Below are positions 43,951 to 55,591 of a stretch of DNA of 64,000 bases, piece after piece. A program made the translations under genes and the position numbers. The notes under the pieces were generated by a model. It did not search any database. It had not been told where the DNA came from and saw only the letters and a program-made list of their open reading frames with translations. The stretch covers positions 32,150,766 to 32,214,765 of the forward strand of contig CM058234.1 in the NCBI GenBank assembly GCA_030180135.1. The letters run 5' to 3'. Positions within the stretch are counted from its first letter, which is position 1, and each line of letters begins with the position of its first letter. Origin of the DNA: Orychophragmus violaceus. Lineage: Eukaryota > Streptophyta > Magnoliopsida > Brassicales > Brassicaceae.

Positions 43951-44169
43951 TGATATATCATGGTTTTTAGGGTTTTAAACCATGATATAACTCTTTGTTA
44001 TCCAGTCTTTTATGTGTTTTGGAGTATTTTCAGGTGTTTTACATGTTTAGGTACATTCAGAGCTTAATTGGACGTTTTGGGAGCATTTAGAGCAATTCTA
44101 GCTGTGTCTGCATTGTGCGTCGGTCGACGCAATATGTGTGTCGGTCGACGCAGTATGTGTGTCGGTCAA
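43951..44169 (+). repeat. Element F 3' LTR, 5' part only
   Basis: Starts TGATATATCATGG like the 5' LTR and ends abruptly inside its third TCGGTCGA dyad, where element G begins. Confidence 0.85.
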
Positions 44170-45674
44170 TGATATTCATACATTTTCATGCATTTAGACT
44201 TGTATATAGTTCTTGTTTTGACTCCATTTCACATCATTCATACCATTTTGTCGAGTCATTGTTGCATCTAGAGTATAGAGTTGTTTAGGACTAGGAGTAG
44301 GCACTTTAGGCTTGCATTTGGAATGTTTCTTGTGTTTTGCAGGTGATTGGAGGTGTCTAGGAGCATTGGTGAGCTTGGAAGTGGAGTCTAGAGCTCAAAG
44401 GACTAAGGAAGAAGCAGCTGGAAGGCATATCGGCCACCATATCGGTTGGGGTGGCCGATACACACTCTCGGAAGAAAATCCGAGGACTCATATCGGCGTG
44501 AATATCGGCCACGCAAGCCGATACAGTTCCTCGACCAAAACCCAGGAGACCATATCGGGATGCATATCGACCCATAAGCCGATACAGGCTCTCGGATTAA
44601 TTTCAGTACCAGCATATCGGTTGGCGTATCGGTTTAGCCAACCGATACACACCTTCGACGAGAAAATCCGAGGGCTCGTATCGGCCAGCATATCGGTCTG
44701 GCTGGCCGATATAGAACCCAGAATCTGTCTTGGATCCGGGTCAATACCCGGTTTATTCCGGGTTGATCCGGTTCGCCCCATATTGACTATTTAAGCCAAA
44801 AACCTATTTTCATTTGTTTCTAAAGCTTGTTTTGTTGCAAAGACTCTTTTGTAAGAACAAGATTGATTTTTGATTAATCAAGTACTCTTTTCTTTGTGAT
44901 TTATTTCTTGAATCTTTCTTGCTTTCTCTAATCTCCTATGATTAACACTATCTCTATGGATTCTGTTAATCACATGATGATTAGTGAGTAGTTCTTCATA
45001 GGGCTTATGGGTTAGGTATGATTAGGTTGATTAGGGGTGATCAATGGATTTCTAATGTTTGATTGTTTAAAACCTCGTCTATTAAAGTGTGTTTAGTGCC
45101 TAATTAGCCTTGATCACGTTGATTAGGATGTTTAGGATTTCTTGCTCACTATGTGTTCGATGAAATTCCAGTTTCTAGCTTTGATAGGACTTTCACATTC
45201 TAGCACATGAAAATGGATGTTTAGAGTGATTGTTGGCTGTTTGGAACTTGTTTGAATGCTTTCTTGGTTTTAATTCACAAATGAGAATTTGTTCTTGGAT
45301 TAGGATTAAGTAAAGAGATTAGTATTAAGAGATTAAACTGATCAGCTTGTTGTGTTCCTTGCTAGGAGGTTAGCTTCTTTGAAGTTTGAATTAGGGTCCT
45401 TGATCATCCCGAGTCACCTATCCGTTGACCTTAACCTTTAGGCCTTATCTTTGTCATTGATTGTTAAGAATTCACTTGTTTACCTGTTTTTATTTACTTC
45501 AATTTGAATTGTTTTCGTTAGGATTGTTAGAACAAAAATCAGTTGTGTGATTTGACTCTAGAGGTTGGTGTGTTCTTATTGGTTTTATCCGTCCCAAAAA
45601 GGTTCGATACCTCAAAGCTACACGATAAGCTTGAGGAATTGGTACCTCAAAGGATTGCAAAATCCTTGTTATCA
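44170..45674 (+). repeat. Element G 5' LTR
   Basis: 1505 bp, TGATATTCAT...TTGTTATCA. It includes a five-unit array of ATATCGG/CCGATAC dyads at 44425-44713. Confidence 0.88.
44425..44713 (+). repeat. ATATCGG/CCGATAC dyad array in G LTR, five units
   Basis: Units of about 60 bases, each with ATATCGG-type words followed by GCCGATA, separated by a spacer such as CTCTCGGAAGAAAATCCGAG. The same array starts in the 3' LTR at about 63810. Confidence 0.85.
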
Positions 45675-45677
45675 ATT

Positions 45678-45690
45678 TGGCGTCGTTGCC
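45678..45690 (+). other. Element G primer-binding site, degraded tRNA-Asp type
   Basis: TGGCGTCGTTGCC, then divergence from the tRNA-Asp complement. Lies three bases inside the 5' LTR. Confidence 0.6.
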
Positions 45691-45789
45691 ATTTTGGGAT
45701 TCTGGATATATCAATTCGATTTCTATTCCTTTTTAGTTCAAGTCTTTGTTACTAACTTTTCTACTTTCTCTCTTTTTGATGTTAGGTGT

Positions 45790-48700
45790 ATGAACTTGCG
45801 CAGCCGAGGGACAACAAACTTAGTTGCAAGAGTTGAGGACATCAAAGCACACGAAAGGAGATCAACAAAGGAACGACGCGCACACGAGAGAGCTGTTCAC
45901 TTAGAGAGACTTGGGTTGGAACCAACTGTTGAGGTTCTACAAGACTTTGTGAGTGTTGAGCAGCCGGTTATGGATAATAATCAGGATCAACAACAGCAGC
46001 AAGAGCAACAACGGCCAGCTAGGGTCATTGGTGATGGAGATGCACCGGATACAAATGCAAACCGGTAAGAGATCATTCCACCACCGGTCAACAACAACAA
46101 CTTCGAGATCCGATCTATGGTGATGAACATGGTGAAAAACAACCAGTTTCATGGGCTTTCATCTGAGGATCCATTGCAGCACTTGGATACATTTTACAAG
46201 ATTTGTGTTACTACAAGGCTTAATGGTGTAACTGGTGATGGTTTGAAGATGCGTCTCTTCTTCTTCTCTTTGGCGGATAGAGCTAAGGATTGGGAAAGCA
46301 CCATCCCTCCGGGATCCATTACTACTTGGGGAGACCTTAAGAAGGCTTTCTTGAAGAAGTTCTTCTCAGCTACTAGGACTGCCCGTTTTCGCAATGAGCT
46401 ATCCGGCTTTGTGCAACGCAACAATGAGAGCTTTGCTGAAGCTTGGGAGAGGTTCAATAAGCTAACTACTCAGTGCCCCCACCACGGTTTCACTAAGGAG
46501 ACACTACTCAGTAACCTCTATCGTGGAGTGCTTCCTAGAATGAGGGCGATGCTAGACTCTTCTAGCAATGGATACTTCCTAGGCAAGGGAGTTGATGAAG
46601 CTATGGAGTTAATTGAAAATCTTGCTACAAGCGATGGGAACTACAATGAGGATTACGAGCGGACTAATAGAGGATCATCTTCTACGGATGAGAAGTATGA
46701 GAAGGAAATCAAGTCCTTAAATGAGAAGCTAGACAAGATGATCTCTACAAGCCAAAAGCAAACCAGCTTTGTGGGAAACTATGAAGATTCTCAGCCACTC
46801 CTCTACAGTGTGGAAGAAGATATGACACAAGAGGAGATTAATTTCATTGCGGGGAAAGGTGGTTTCAACAAGGGCTTCAACCAAAACTATAGAAACCACC
46901 CAAAATTTTTATACCGAAACCCCAATGTAGCCAATCCTCAAGACCAAGTCTATCCTCAAGGTCCATCTCAAGGACAAGCTACTCAACAAGGGCAACAAGG
47001 CTTTCCACAAGCTCAGCAACAAAATCCATTTGTTCCTTACACTAACCAACAAGGGTTTGGCAATAAGCCTCAGTTTCAAGGTCAACAAGGCTATGCTCCC
47101 AAGCAACAATACCAACCCGGTTTTGGGCAACAACAGCCACCGGCCCCTTCTTCCTCAGGATTGGATAATGAGCTCAAGAGCATGATGCAGTAACTTCTCC
47201 AAGGGCAAGCTTCAGGAGCTATGGAAGTACGGGATCTCAAGAGTGAGCTTCAGAACTTGACTTCAAGGGTCACAAACATGGAAAACAAGAATGCATCTAC
47301 ATCCCGAACTCAAGGTACTTTACCCGGAAAATCTGAGCAAAACCCGAAGGAGTACATCAACGCTATCACATTGAGAAGTGGTAAGGAGCTGCAACAACGT
47401 CAAGTCCCCACGCCTAGACAGATTCCTTCACTCAATGAGTACATTGAAGTTCAAGAAGGGGAGGAGAATTCTGAAAGTTCTGCTCTCAACAAAGAGAGTG
47501 ATAGTGAGATGGCTAAGAGGAAAGGAAAGGCTGTAGTTGAAGAAGTAGTGAAGGATACAATCAAGAAGAAGGATGGTGTGTTTGTGCCACCACCTTATGA
47601 GCCAAAGCTACCCTTTCCGGGCAGATTCAAGAAGCAACTCCTAGAGAAGTACAAAGCAAATGAAGAATGTTGAGTTAACCATGCCTTTGATTGATGCCTT
47701 CTTGCTAGTTCCTCAATATAGCAAGTTTCTCAAGGATGCAATCAAAGAAAGAACCAAGGAAGTGCAAGGTATGGTTATGTTGTCTCATGAGTGTAGTGCA
47801 TTCATCCAAAGGATTATTGTACCAAGGAAGCTTGAAGATCCGGACAGTTTTACTCTTCCATGTGCTATCGGTCCTTTTCGATTTGAGGGTTGTTTATGTG
47901 ATCTTGGAGCAAGCGCAAGTTTGATGCCTTTCTCAGTAGCTAAAAGGCTAGGCTTCTCTACCTACAAGGCTTGTAGGATCTCCTTGGTGCTAGCAGATAG
48001 ATCAGTGAGATACCCAATTGGTCTCCTTGAAGATCTTCCAGTGAAAGTAGGAGGATTTGAAGTCCCGACAGATTTTATTGTATTAGAGATGGATGAAGAA
48101 CCAAAGGATCCTCTAATCCTTGGGAGGCCTTTTCTTGCCACATCTGGTGCAATCATAGACGTCAGGAGAGGGAAGATAGATCTCAACCTTGATAAAGACA
48201 TAGTGCTCAACTTTGACATCAACAAGGTGATGAAGAAGCCAACCATACAAGGTCAGATGTTCTATATTGAGACTATGGAGGAGCTAGCTGATGAACTCCT
48301 TGAGGAGTTAAACATGGATGATCCGTTGGAGGTGACTTTGACCAAGGAATGTGGGGAGTATGGGTACCTTCGAGAGGAAAGCTGGGCTTATATGAGAGCG
48401 CTTGATTCGCACAAGCCTTTGCTAGGAGAGGTTGAATTCATTGAGTTGGGATCAGATTCAGTGGGTAAGGAGCTAGAGGTCTTTGCTGCGGGTACAGAGG
48501 CTGATGGCACCAAGGGAGTTGAGCTGAGCAAGGAGCAGCTTGTAGCTGATGATTGGAGCGAGCTCAAAGCGCCAAAGGTAGAGTTAAAGTCCCTTCCGCG
48601 GGGGATTCGGTATGCATTTCTTGGCCCTAACTCTACCTATCCTGTCATTGTGAATGAGTTGCTGAGTGATGATGAATTGATTGCTTTGACCACTGAATTG

Positions 48701-51527
48701 AAAAAGTTTAGAAAAGCAATAGGATACTCACTTGATGATATAAAAGGATTGTCACCTAGCTTATGCACTCATAGGATCCACCTTGAAAATGAATCCATGT
48801 CTTCTATTGAGCATCAAAGAAGATTGAATCCTAATCTTAAGGAGGTAGTAAAGAAAGAGATTCTTAAATTGCTTGATGCAGGGATAATCTACCATATCTC
48901 GGACAGCACTTGGGTTTCTCCCGTGCACTGTGTCCCGAAGAAAGGGGGGGATTATTGTGGTTAAAAATGACAATAATGAATTGATTCCCACTAGGACTAT
49001 CACCGGGCATAGGATGTGTATCGATTATAGAAAGCTAAATGCCGCATCTAGGAAGGATCATTTTCCATTACCGTTCATAGATCAAATGCTAGAGCGCCTT
49101 GCTAACCATCCTTTTTATTGCTTTCTCGACGGATACAGTGGTTTATTTCAGATCCCGATACATCCGAATGATCAGGAGAAAACGACATTCACTTGTCCTT
49201 ATGGTACATTTTCTTATCGAAGGATGCCATTTGGCTTGTGTAATGCACCGGCTACCTTTCAGCGGTGCATGATGTCTATTTTCTCGGATCTTATCGAGGA
49301 TATCGTATAAGTTTTCATGGATGATTTCTCTGTGTATGGCTTTTCCTTCTCTTCCTGTTTGCTGAACTTGTGTAGGGTCTTAAGGAGATGTGAAGAGACG
49401 AACCTCGTACTCAATTGGGAAAAATGCCACTTCATGGTAACAGAAGGGATTGTGTTGGGTCACAAGATTTCAGAGAATGGCATTGAAGTGGATAAGGCTA
49501 AGATAGAGGTGATGACAAGTCTTCAGCCACCGAACTCAGTGAAAGGGATCTGAAGCTTCTTGGGTCATGCAGGGTTCTACATATGGTTTATCAAGGACTT
49601 CTCTAAGATCGCTAGACCACTTACACGTCTACTGTGTAAGGAGACAAACTTTGTGTTTGATGAGGAGTGTTTGACTGTGTTTCACAGGATTAAGGAAGCT
49701 TTGATTAGTGCTCCGATTGTCCAAGCTCCTGACTGGGAGTTACCTTTCGAGATTATGTGTGATGCGAGTGACTACGCAGTGGGAGCAGTCCTTGGACAGA
49801 GGAAAGACAAGAAACTCCATGTCATATACTATGCTAGTAGGACATTGGATGATGCCAAGTGAGGTATGCAACAACTGAGAAGGAGCTTCTAGCTGTGGTG
49901 TTTGCCTTTGAGAAGTTCAGATCATACTTGGTTGGGTCCAAGGTTGTGGTGTACACGGATCATGCTGCGTTGAGATATCTACTTGCCAAGAAAGATGCCA
50001 AGCCAAGGCTTCTAAGATGGATCCTGCTGCTACAAGAGTTTGATTTGGAGATCAAGGATAAGAAAGGTATTGAGAATGGAGTAGCAGATCACTTGTCGAG
50101 ACTGAGAATTGAGGATGGTGTTCCTCTAGATGACTCTCTCCCTGAAGAACAGCTAATGGCTTGCAAGGTTGTCAAAGATGCTCATGATACAAGAATGAGG
50201 ATTGAAGAGGTCAGTTCTATTGAAGACAAGGAACCGTGGTATGCAGACATAGTCAATTTCCTAGCTGTTGGGAAGGAACCACCAAGCCTTGATAGCTACC
50301 AAAGGAAGAAGTTCTTTAGAGATGTCAATTGATACTATTGGGACGAACCTTACCTCTACACTTTGTGTAAGGATCAACTCTATAGAAGGTGCATAGTTGA
50401 TGAAGAAGTAGGAGGTATTCTCCTACATTGTCATGGGTCAGTTTATGGTGGTCACTTTGCTACCTTCAAGACGATTCAAAAAGCTCTACAAGTTCGGGTT
50501 TTGGTGGCCTACAATGTTTAAAGATGCCCAAGAGTTCATCACTAAGTGTGATCCCTGTCAAAGAAAACGGAACATCATCAGGAGGAATGAGATGCCTCAA
50601 AACCCCATTCTTGAAGTTTAAGTGTTTGATGTGTGGGGCATTGATTTCATGGGACCTTTCACGTCTTCTTATGGGAACAGCTACATCTTAGTGGCTGTAG
50701 ATTATGTTTCCAAATGGGTGGAAGCAATGGCGAGTCCGACGAATGACTCTAAGGTTGTGATAAAGCTATTCAAGAGCATCATCTTCCCAAGGTTTGGAAT
50801 CCCAAGGATTGTGATTAGTGATGGAGGGTCGCACTTCATCAACAAACTCTTTGAGAGTCTTTTGAAGAGGTATGGAGTAAAGCATAAGGTTGCAACACCA
50901 TATCACCCTCAAACAAGCGGGCAAGTTGAAGTGTCCAATAGGCAAATCAAAGCTATCTTGGAGAAGACTGTTGGAGCCTCAAGGAAAGATTGGTCTAGAA
51001 AGCTTGATGACGCACTGTGGGCGTATAGGACTGCCTTCAAGACTCCGTTGGGCACTACACCGTTCACTATGCTGTATGGGAAGTCATGTCACTTACCGGT
51101 GGAGGTGGAATACAAGGCTATGTGGGCTGTCAAGTTGCTGAACTTCGACATCAAAACCGCGACTGAGAAGAGATTGATTCAGCTGAACGAACTTGACGAG
51201 ATAAGGCTTGAGGCTTTTGAGAACTCAAAGATCTATAAGGAGAGGACCAAGCTTTTTCATGATAAGCTGATCCAGAAGAAGGAGTTAAAAGCAGGAGATC
51301 TTGTGTTGCTCTTTAACTCCTGGTTGAAACTCTTTCCCGGGAAGCTCAAGTCTAGATGGTCAGGACCGTTTAGAGTGAAGGAGGTGAGACCGTATGGAGC
51401 AGTAGTACTTTGGGGAAAATCTGATGAAGAGTTCACGGTCAATGGCCAAAGACTCAAGCATTACTCCGTCTCAGAAGCTATAGAGGAAGGGACTTCGATT
51501 CCACTCTCTAGCCCTCCCTCAGCTTAA
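45790..51527 (+). pseudogene. Element G gag-pol polyprotein (many stops and shifts)
   Basis: ATG at 45790 (MNLRSRGTTN) follows an intron-end-like GATGTTAG. Order: gag (WESTIPPGSITTWGDLKKAF, CPHHGF); Gln/Pro/Gly-rich tract; protease (GCLCDLGASASLMP, LILGRPFLATSGA, near 47890-48150); RT (MCIDYRKLNAASRK, MPFGLCNAPATF, FMDD at 49316-49324); RNase H (EIMCDASDYAVGAVLG); integrase (HCHGSVYGGH, CDPCQRKR, WGIDFMG, VISDGGSHF, PYHPQTSGQVE) to 51527. Stops are at 46066, 47191, 49308, 49551, 50330 and 50619. Frame changes occur near 47660, in the G7 run 48944-48950, near 49858 and near 50485. Non-functional. Confidence 0.9.
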
Positions 51528-51577
51528 AATCACGGTTTGCAAAAGTTGAGCTTAACGACTTTAAACAAAAGCGCACT

Positions 51578-51592
51578 TGGGAGACATTCCCA
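51578..51592 (+). promoter_or_regulatory. Conserved hairpin downstream of pol (element G)
   Basis: TGGGA-GACAT-TCCCA, preceded by AAAGCGCACT. Same place as the GTGGG/CCCAC hairpins of E and F, with a changed but still paired stem. Confidence 0.5.
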
Positions 51593-51736
51593 TGTTTATC
51601 CCTGTACATATGATGTTTTGCTTGTTATTTTTGATGTTTTGCTTTGAGTTTTATCAGGTTTTGGTTTTTAGGTGAGGTTGTGGACTGATTGGTGTTAAGT
51701 AAAGGCCATGGGAATGAAGGAAAGGGATACATGGAG

Positions 51737-52020
51737 TCGATATCGGCATCCGTATCGGTTGGCCAGGCCGATACGGAATTTCGAAAGAAAATCCGAGAGT
51801 CGATATCGACGTCCGTATTGGTTGGCCAGGCCGATACAGAATTTCGAGAAGAAAATCCGAGAGTCGATATCGACGTCCGTATCGGTTGGCCAGGCCGATA
51901 CGGACTCTCGGGAAGAAGTGATATCGGTCACTGTATCGGCTGGCCAGACCGATACAGGTTGCAAATTTTTAATCCGCACGTTGATATCGGCTTGCGTGTC
52001 GGTTGGCCAGACCGATACGC
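51737..52020 (+). repeat. ATATCGG/CCGATAC dyad array downstream of G pol, five units
   Basis: Five units of 50-65 bases, each GATATCGR, then GTATCGGTTGGCCA, then CCGATAC. Outer arms of seven bases are perfectly inverted. Related to the LTR array but with different spacers. Confidence 0.85.
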
Positions 52021-53099
52021 ACTCTTCGCCCAGGTAAGTTCTCTCGACTCAAACCGATCCCAAACCGGTTTTTGACCGGATTTTGACCAAAAATTGATTT
52101 AATGAACCGATCTAAACCGCCTGGGACCCGATTTCCTCTTGTTTTCTCCTCCTTCACGCTCCTTCTTCCCCCATTTGCGATTTCAACTAAGTTTTTGGCA
52201 AAAACCTCTCAAGAACTTCAAAACCTTCCATCTCTCTCAATTCTCCATCAATTTTTTCGATTTCAAGTGCTAGACTTGCAGTTTTCAAAGCTCTTTCACA
52301 TTCTCTTGCTACTTAATCACTCAATCATCACTATGCAAAGTAAAACTCCAAAACTCACTAATGATTTTCGGATTCAAAAACTCCCAATTTTCAAACTCGG
52401 ATTTTGCCATTGATTGTGATTGATATTGCTTGATAACCTTCCCCATATGTGTTTGCATGAATACCCATAGCCAATTTTGCCCTAGGATTGAAGGAAATTG
52501 ATTTTTGGTAAATTAGGGTTCTTGAGAAATTGGAATTTCGGAAATATTGGGGGAAAGTCGATTTGGTGATTCCTATAGTTGCAATAGGTTGTTTATGGCT
52601 AGTTTGAGTGAGACTACTTGATTTGCTTGAGTTTTGTTTCACAAATTTTTTGAAATTGCAAATTTGGGAGTTTTTGTTCAAGAATTTGAGTTGCTTATGA
52701 ATGTGATTGAATCCTTTGTGAGTTTTGCACTTGATGAACTTGAATTGAGAACGGCTGAGTTGGTTTTAGCTTGTTTACTCCATTGAAAACGAAAATTTAT
52801 GAAATTGTTAAGCTTTCAATTGTTGATCATGGATGTCTCAAGCTCTTATTGATTGTGTTGGTGGATTGTGTTATGTGCTCACTCTTTCTTTGAGTTGTCT
52901 TTTGTAGGAAAATGACTAAGGCATCCACCAACCCGAGATCAAAAGCAAAAGCACCGGGAAGAGATGAGGGAACTTCCACGAAAGGAAAGGGGATAGCTGT
53001 TGAAGAAGAAGTACCAGGGGTCAAAGGGAAGAATGTTCAGAAGTCACAAAGGAGCTACTCCACTTCTGAGTACTTGGCCAAGCTGGAGAAGATACCATT

Positions 53100-53771
53100 T
53101 GTTGGGAATGTCCTGAAATCTACTGTACTATCTCTAGAAAGTATGATAAATGTCGAGATCAGACATAAGTCATAAATACTGGGTGATCATGATGGCTTGC
53201 TAGAGTCCGCTCTTGATCTATAAGTTTAGGACTTATTACCAGTATTGTATGATCCCAAAGGGTCACACACCATAGCTAACGGGAAAGTTAAGATGGAATT
53301 AATACGGTAAGTATGCTAAGACATTTACTGTATTTGTACAGAGAGTTGGGCAGACAACAAATGGGCTTTTGTCTGATTTGTGTCTTGGGCCCAAAAGACT
53401 AATGAGCCATTAGTTTAATTAATTAAACTTGGGCCCATTAGTAAAACTAGATTGCAACAAGGGTTAAAAACCCTAATGGTTGGCGATTTGGAGGGTGTGG
53501 CCGCAGGCTCCTTCTCTCCAAACTCTCTCTTTCTTTGTTGAATTCCATCCGTTCTAGCAGCCATCCCCTGCTTGTAAGAGTGTGGATACCAAGGAGGAAC
53601 AGGTATTCATCTGTTCTAATCTGATCTCGTCATTACAATCATTCCGCTGCAATCTAAAAGGTAATGACCAGGTTTGTGTTTATGATTCAGTTACAAGAAC
53701 CTAGATCTGTTTAAGATTATGTGTTAGGTTGTAACCTGTGAATTACACCAATGAACTCACATAATCCTACA
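53100..53771 (+). repeat. Element H 5' LTR
   Basis: 672 bp; matches 59735-60406 with one visible substitution. Confidence 0.95.
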
Positions 53772-53772
53772 G

Positions 53773-53784
53773 TGGTATCAGAGC
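53773..53784 (+). other. Element H primer-binding site (initiator tRNA-Met)
   Basis: TGGTATCAGAGC, one base inside the LTR; the standard plant copia primer site. Confidence 0.9.
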
Positions 53785-55591
53785 CAGGTTCATTAGATTC
53801 TTGTAATTTGGATCATAATGGTTGTTTAATGGTTTAATGAATCAAATCAAAATTGATTAAAAACCTATAAACCCTAATCGGCAAAGAATGGTCTCGGATC
53901 ATTCATTGTTTTGTTGCCATCATCGATTTCTTGTTAAGCAAGAAAGAGTTATATGATGGGCCGATAATAACTCGATCTCGGCTTCGTGCGTTAATGGATC
54001 GATGATCGATTCATAGAGCCGCCGATGATCGCTTGTAATAGCCGATCGGATCGATTGTGTGAGCCGCAAGGCAAGAGATCACTTGCGATCCGATTGCGGA
54101 TCATCGGTTATGTGATCGAGCGTGATCGTATGTGATCGATCGTGGGCCACAACAATCGGATGGATCGATTGCCGAGAGATGCTTTCGATCAATAAGCCGA
54201 GTTGTGTGATCGACCGGTGATCGATGGCCGAGTGATGCGTGGGCCGTAAGTGATGCGTGAGATCGATTGGATCGATCGATGATCGATCACCTTAAGCCGC
54301 GTGATCGAGAGGCCGTGGATCGGGTGATCGGATCGGTCGTGACGTGATGGCCGTGTGATCGTGGATCACGGATGGGCAAGGATCGATCGGCCATGGCTGG
54401 ACGCAACGATCGTGGATCATTTGTGATGTTCATGGGCCGTGGTCGATCGTTTGGCCCATTAAAATTTAACGTCCCGCGAATAGTCAATCGGTTAAACCGA
54501 GCTTCGCGGTTCGTTGCCCAATCCGCACCGATTAAACCGGTCCAATTTAATTGGCGGTTAATCGTGTGTTTAAAGCCTTAAACCGCAAGTTAGGTCAAAT
54601 TGGCTAAAACACTAGGTGTTTCTTCCCGGTTTTGGACTTAACTGAACCGATCAAATTTAATTGGTAGTTCAAGCGGTTAACCCAAATCGCGGTTTGCTGG
54701 AAATTATTTAATACAATTGGTATTATTTAATTTCTGGTTAAACCGGATTGAAATTCAAAATTGAATTTTAACCTAAACCGAAGGCTGGTCTAAGTTTGAT
54801 TTGGTTGGACCAAATAATTTAGAGCTGGTCTGGTTTAGTAAATAACCGATGGTTTTGATAGTTAATTTGGTCTTGGACCAGAATTAATAAACCGACTCGG
54901 TTATGTCAAATTATTGGGCCAATTGGAATTCTATGGTCTTGGGCCAAGAATTGGGCCTATAATTTGTGACCCAACCCAAAATATTAATAAAATATTAAAT
55001 TAGAAATTTCTACTTTTAGAATGTTTCTAAATTTAGAAAGTTTCTAAAACAAGTAAGTTTCCCAAAATAGTAATCTTCTATTTTTGGAAATAAAACTTAA
55101 AATCCTCAAAACCAATATCAAGCTTGGATGTCTTTCCAATCTTGCCAGCTACTTAACGCTTATTCGATTACAGATATGGCTTACAGTGTGAGGTGTCTGT
55201 TTTCGCGTAAGTAAAGTAGTATATAGTCACTAATTTCATTGGGAGTCCCAGACTTTAGTGATTATTTGGCTGTAAGAGATTGGTTTCCTTGACTGGGCCA
55301 TCGGGAGTCCCGGGCCTTGAGACATCTGGTGAATTGGGCCTTGGGCCCAATCCACAACCGAGAGTTATATGGATATAACTAGCTGTGAGTATGCTTACCA
55401 AGTAAAGCTAATTCCGGGTGACGGCCAGTGGCCCATTTTGGTTTTAGTTGAACATGGGTCTCGGAATCATTGCATTCTTATGAGGTTAAACAAAGAAATT
55501 TTGAATGCAATGCGAGTTTTCTTATAAGTTATTAAGATTACTCTTTTATGAACTAAATAACTAAAACTCTATTTATCTCTAAATTTCAGTT
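53785..55591 (+). other. Element H long 5' leader with GATCG-rich block
   Basis: 1.8 kb with no convincing ORF. From about 53975 to 54440 it is built of GATCG, GATCGAT and GGCCG words (about 33 GATC by my count). After that AACCGGTTTAA-like words dominate to ~54950. A splice-acceptor-like AAATTTCAG ends two bases before the gag ATG, so a leader intron is possible. Confidence 0.6.

Larger units (their letters stand above)
38408..44169 (+). mobile_element. Element F: old Athila-type relic with gag and protease only
   Basis: The 5' LTR runs 38408-39511 (TGATATATCA...GCATATCA). A tRNA-Asp-type primer site (39518-39535, one mismatch) follows, then broken gag and protease. There is no RT, RNase H or integrase: only ~270 bases separate the protease end (42319) from the post-pol hairpin. 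The 3' LTR starts at 43951 and is cut at 44169 by element G; its remainder must lie beyond the window. The LTR starts differ by roughly 10%. Closely related to E in the leader, LTR words and 3' region. Confidence 0.85.
51528..52911 (+). other. Element G region between pol and downstream ORF
   Basis: Holds the conserved hairpin (51578-51592), the second five-unit dyad array (51737-52020) and then non-coding sequence. A splice-acceptor-like CTTTTGTAG ends at 52907, five bases before the ATG of the downstream ORF, suggesting that ORF is expressed from a spliced RNA (inference). Confidence 0.6.

Noticed and set aside
44425..44713. Regularly spaced palindromic units that look CRISPR-like
   Set aside because: Eukaryotic LTR context, units and spacers both degenerate and repeated in the other LTR, no cas genes; it is a retrotransposon repeat.
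54287..54581. Frames in the H leader
   Set aside because: By-product of the GATCG-rich low-complexity block on both strands.
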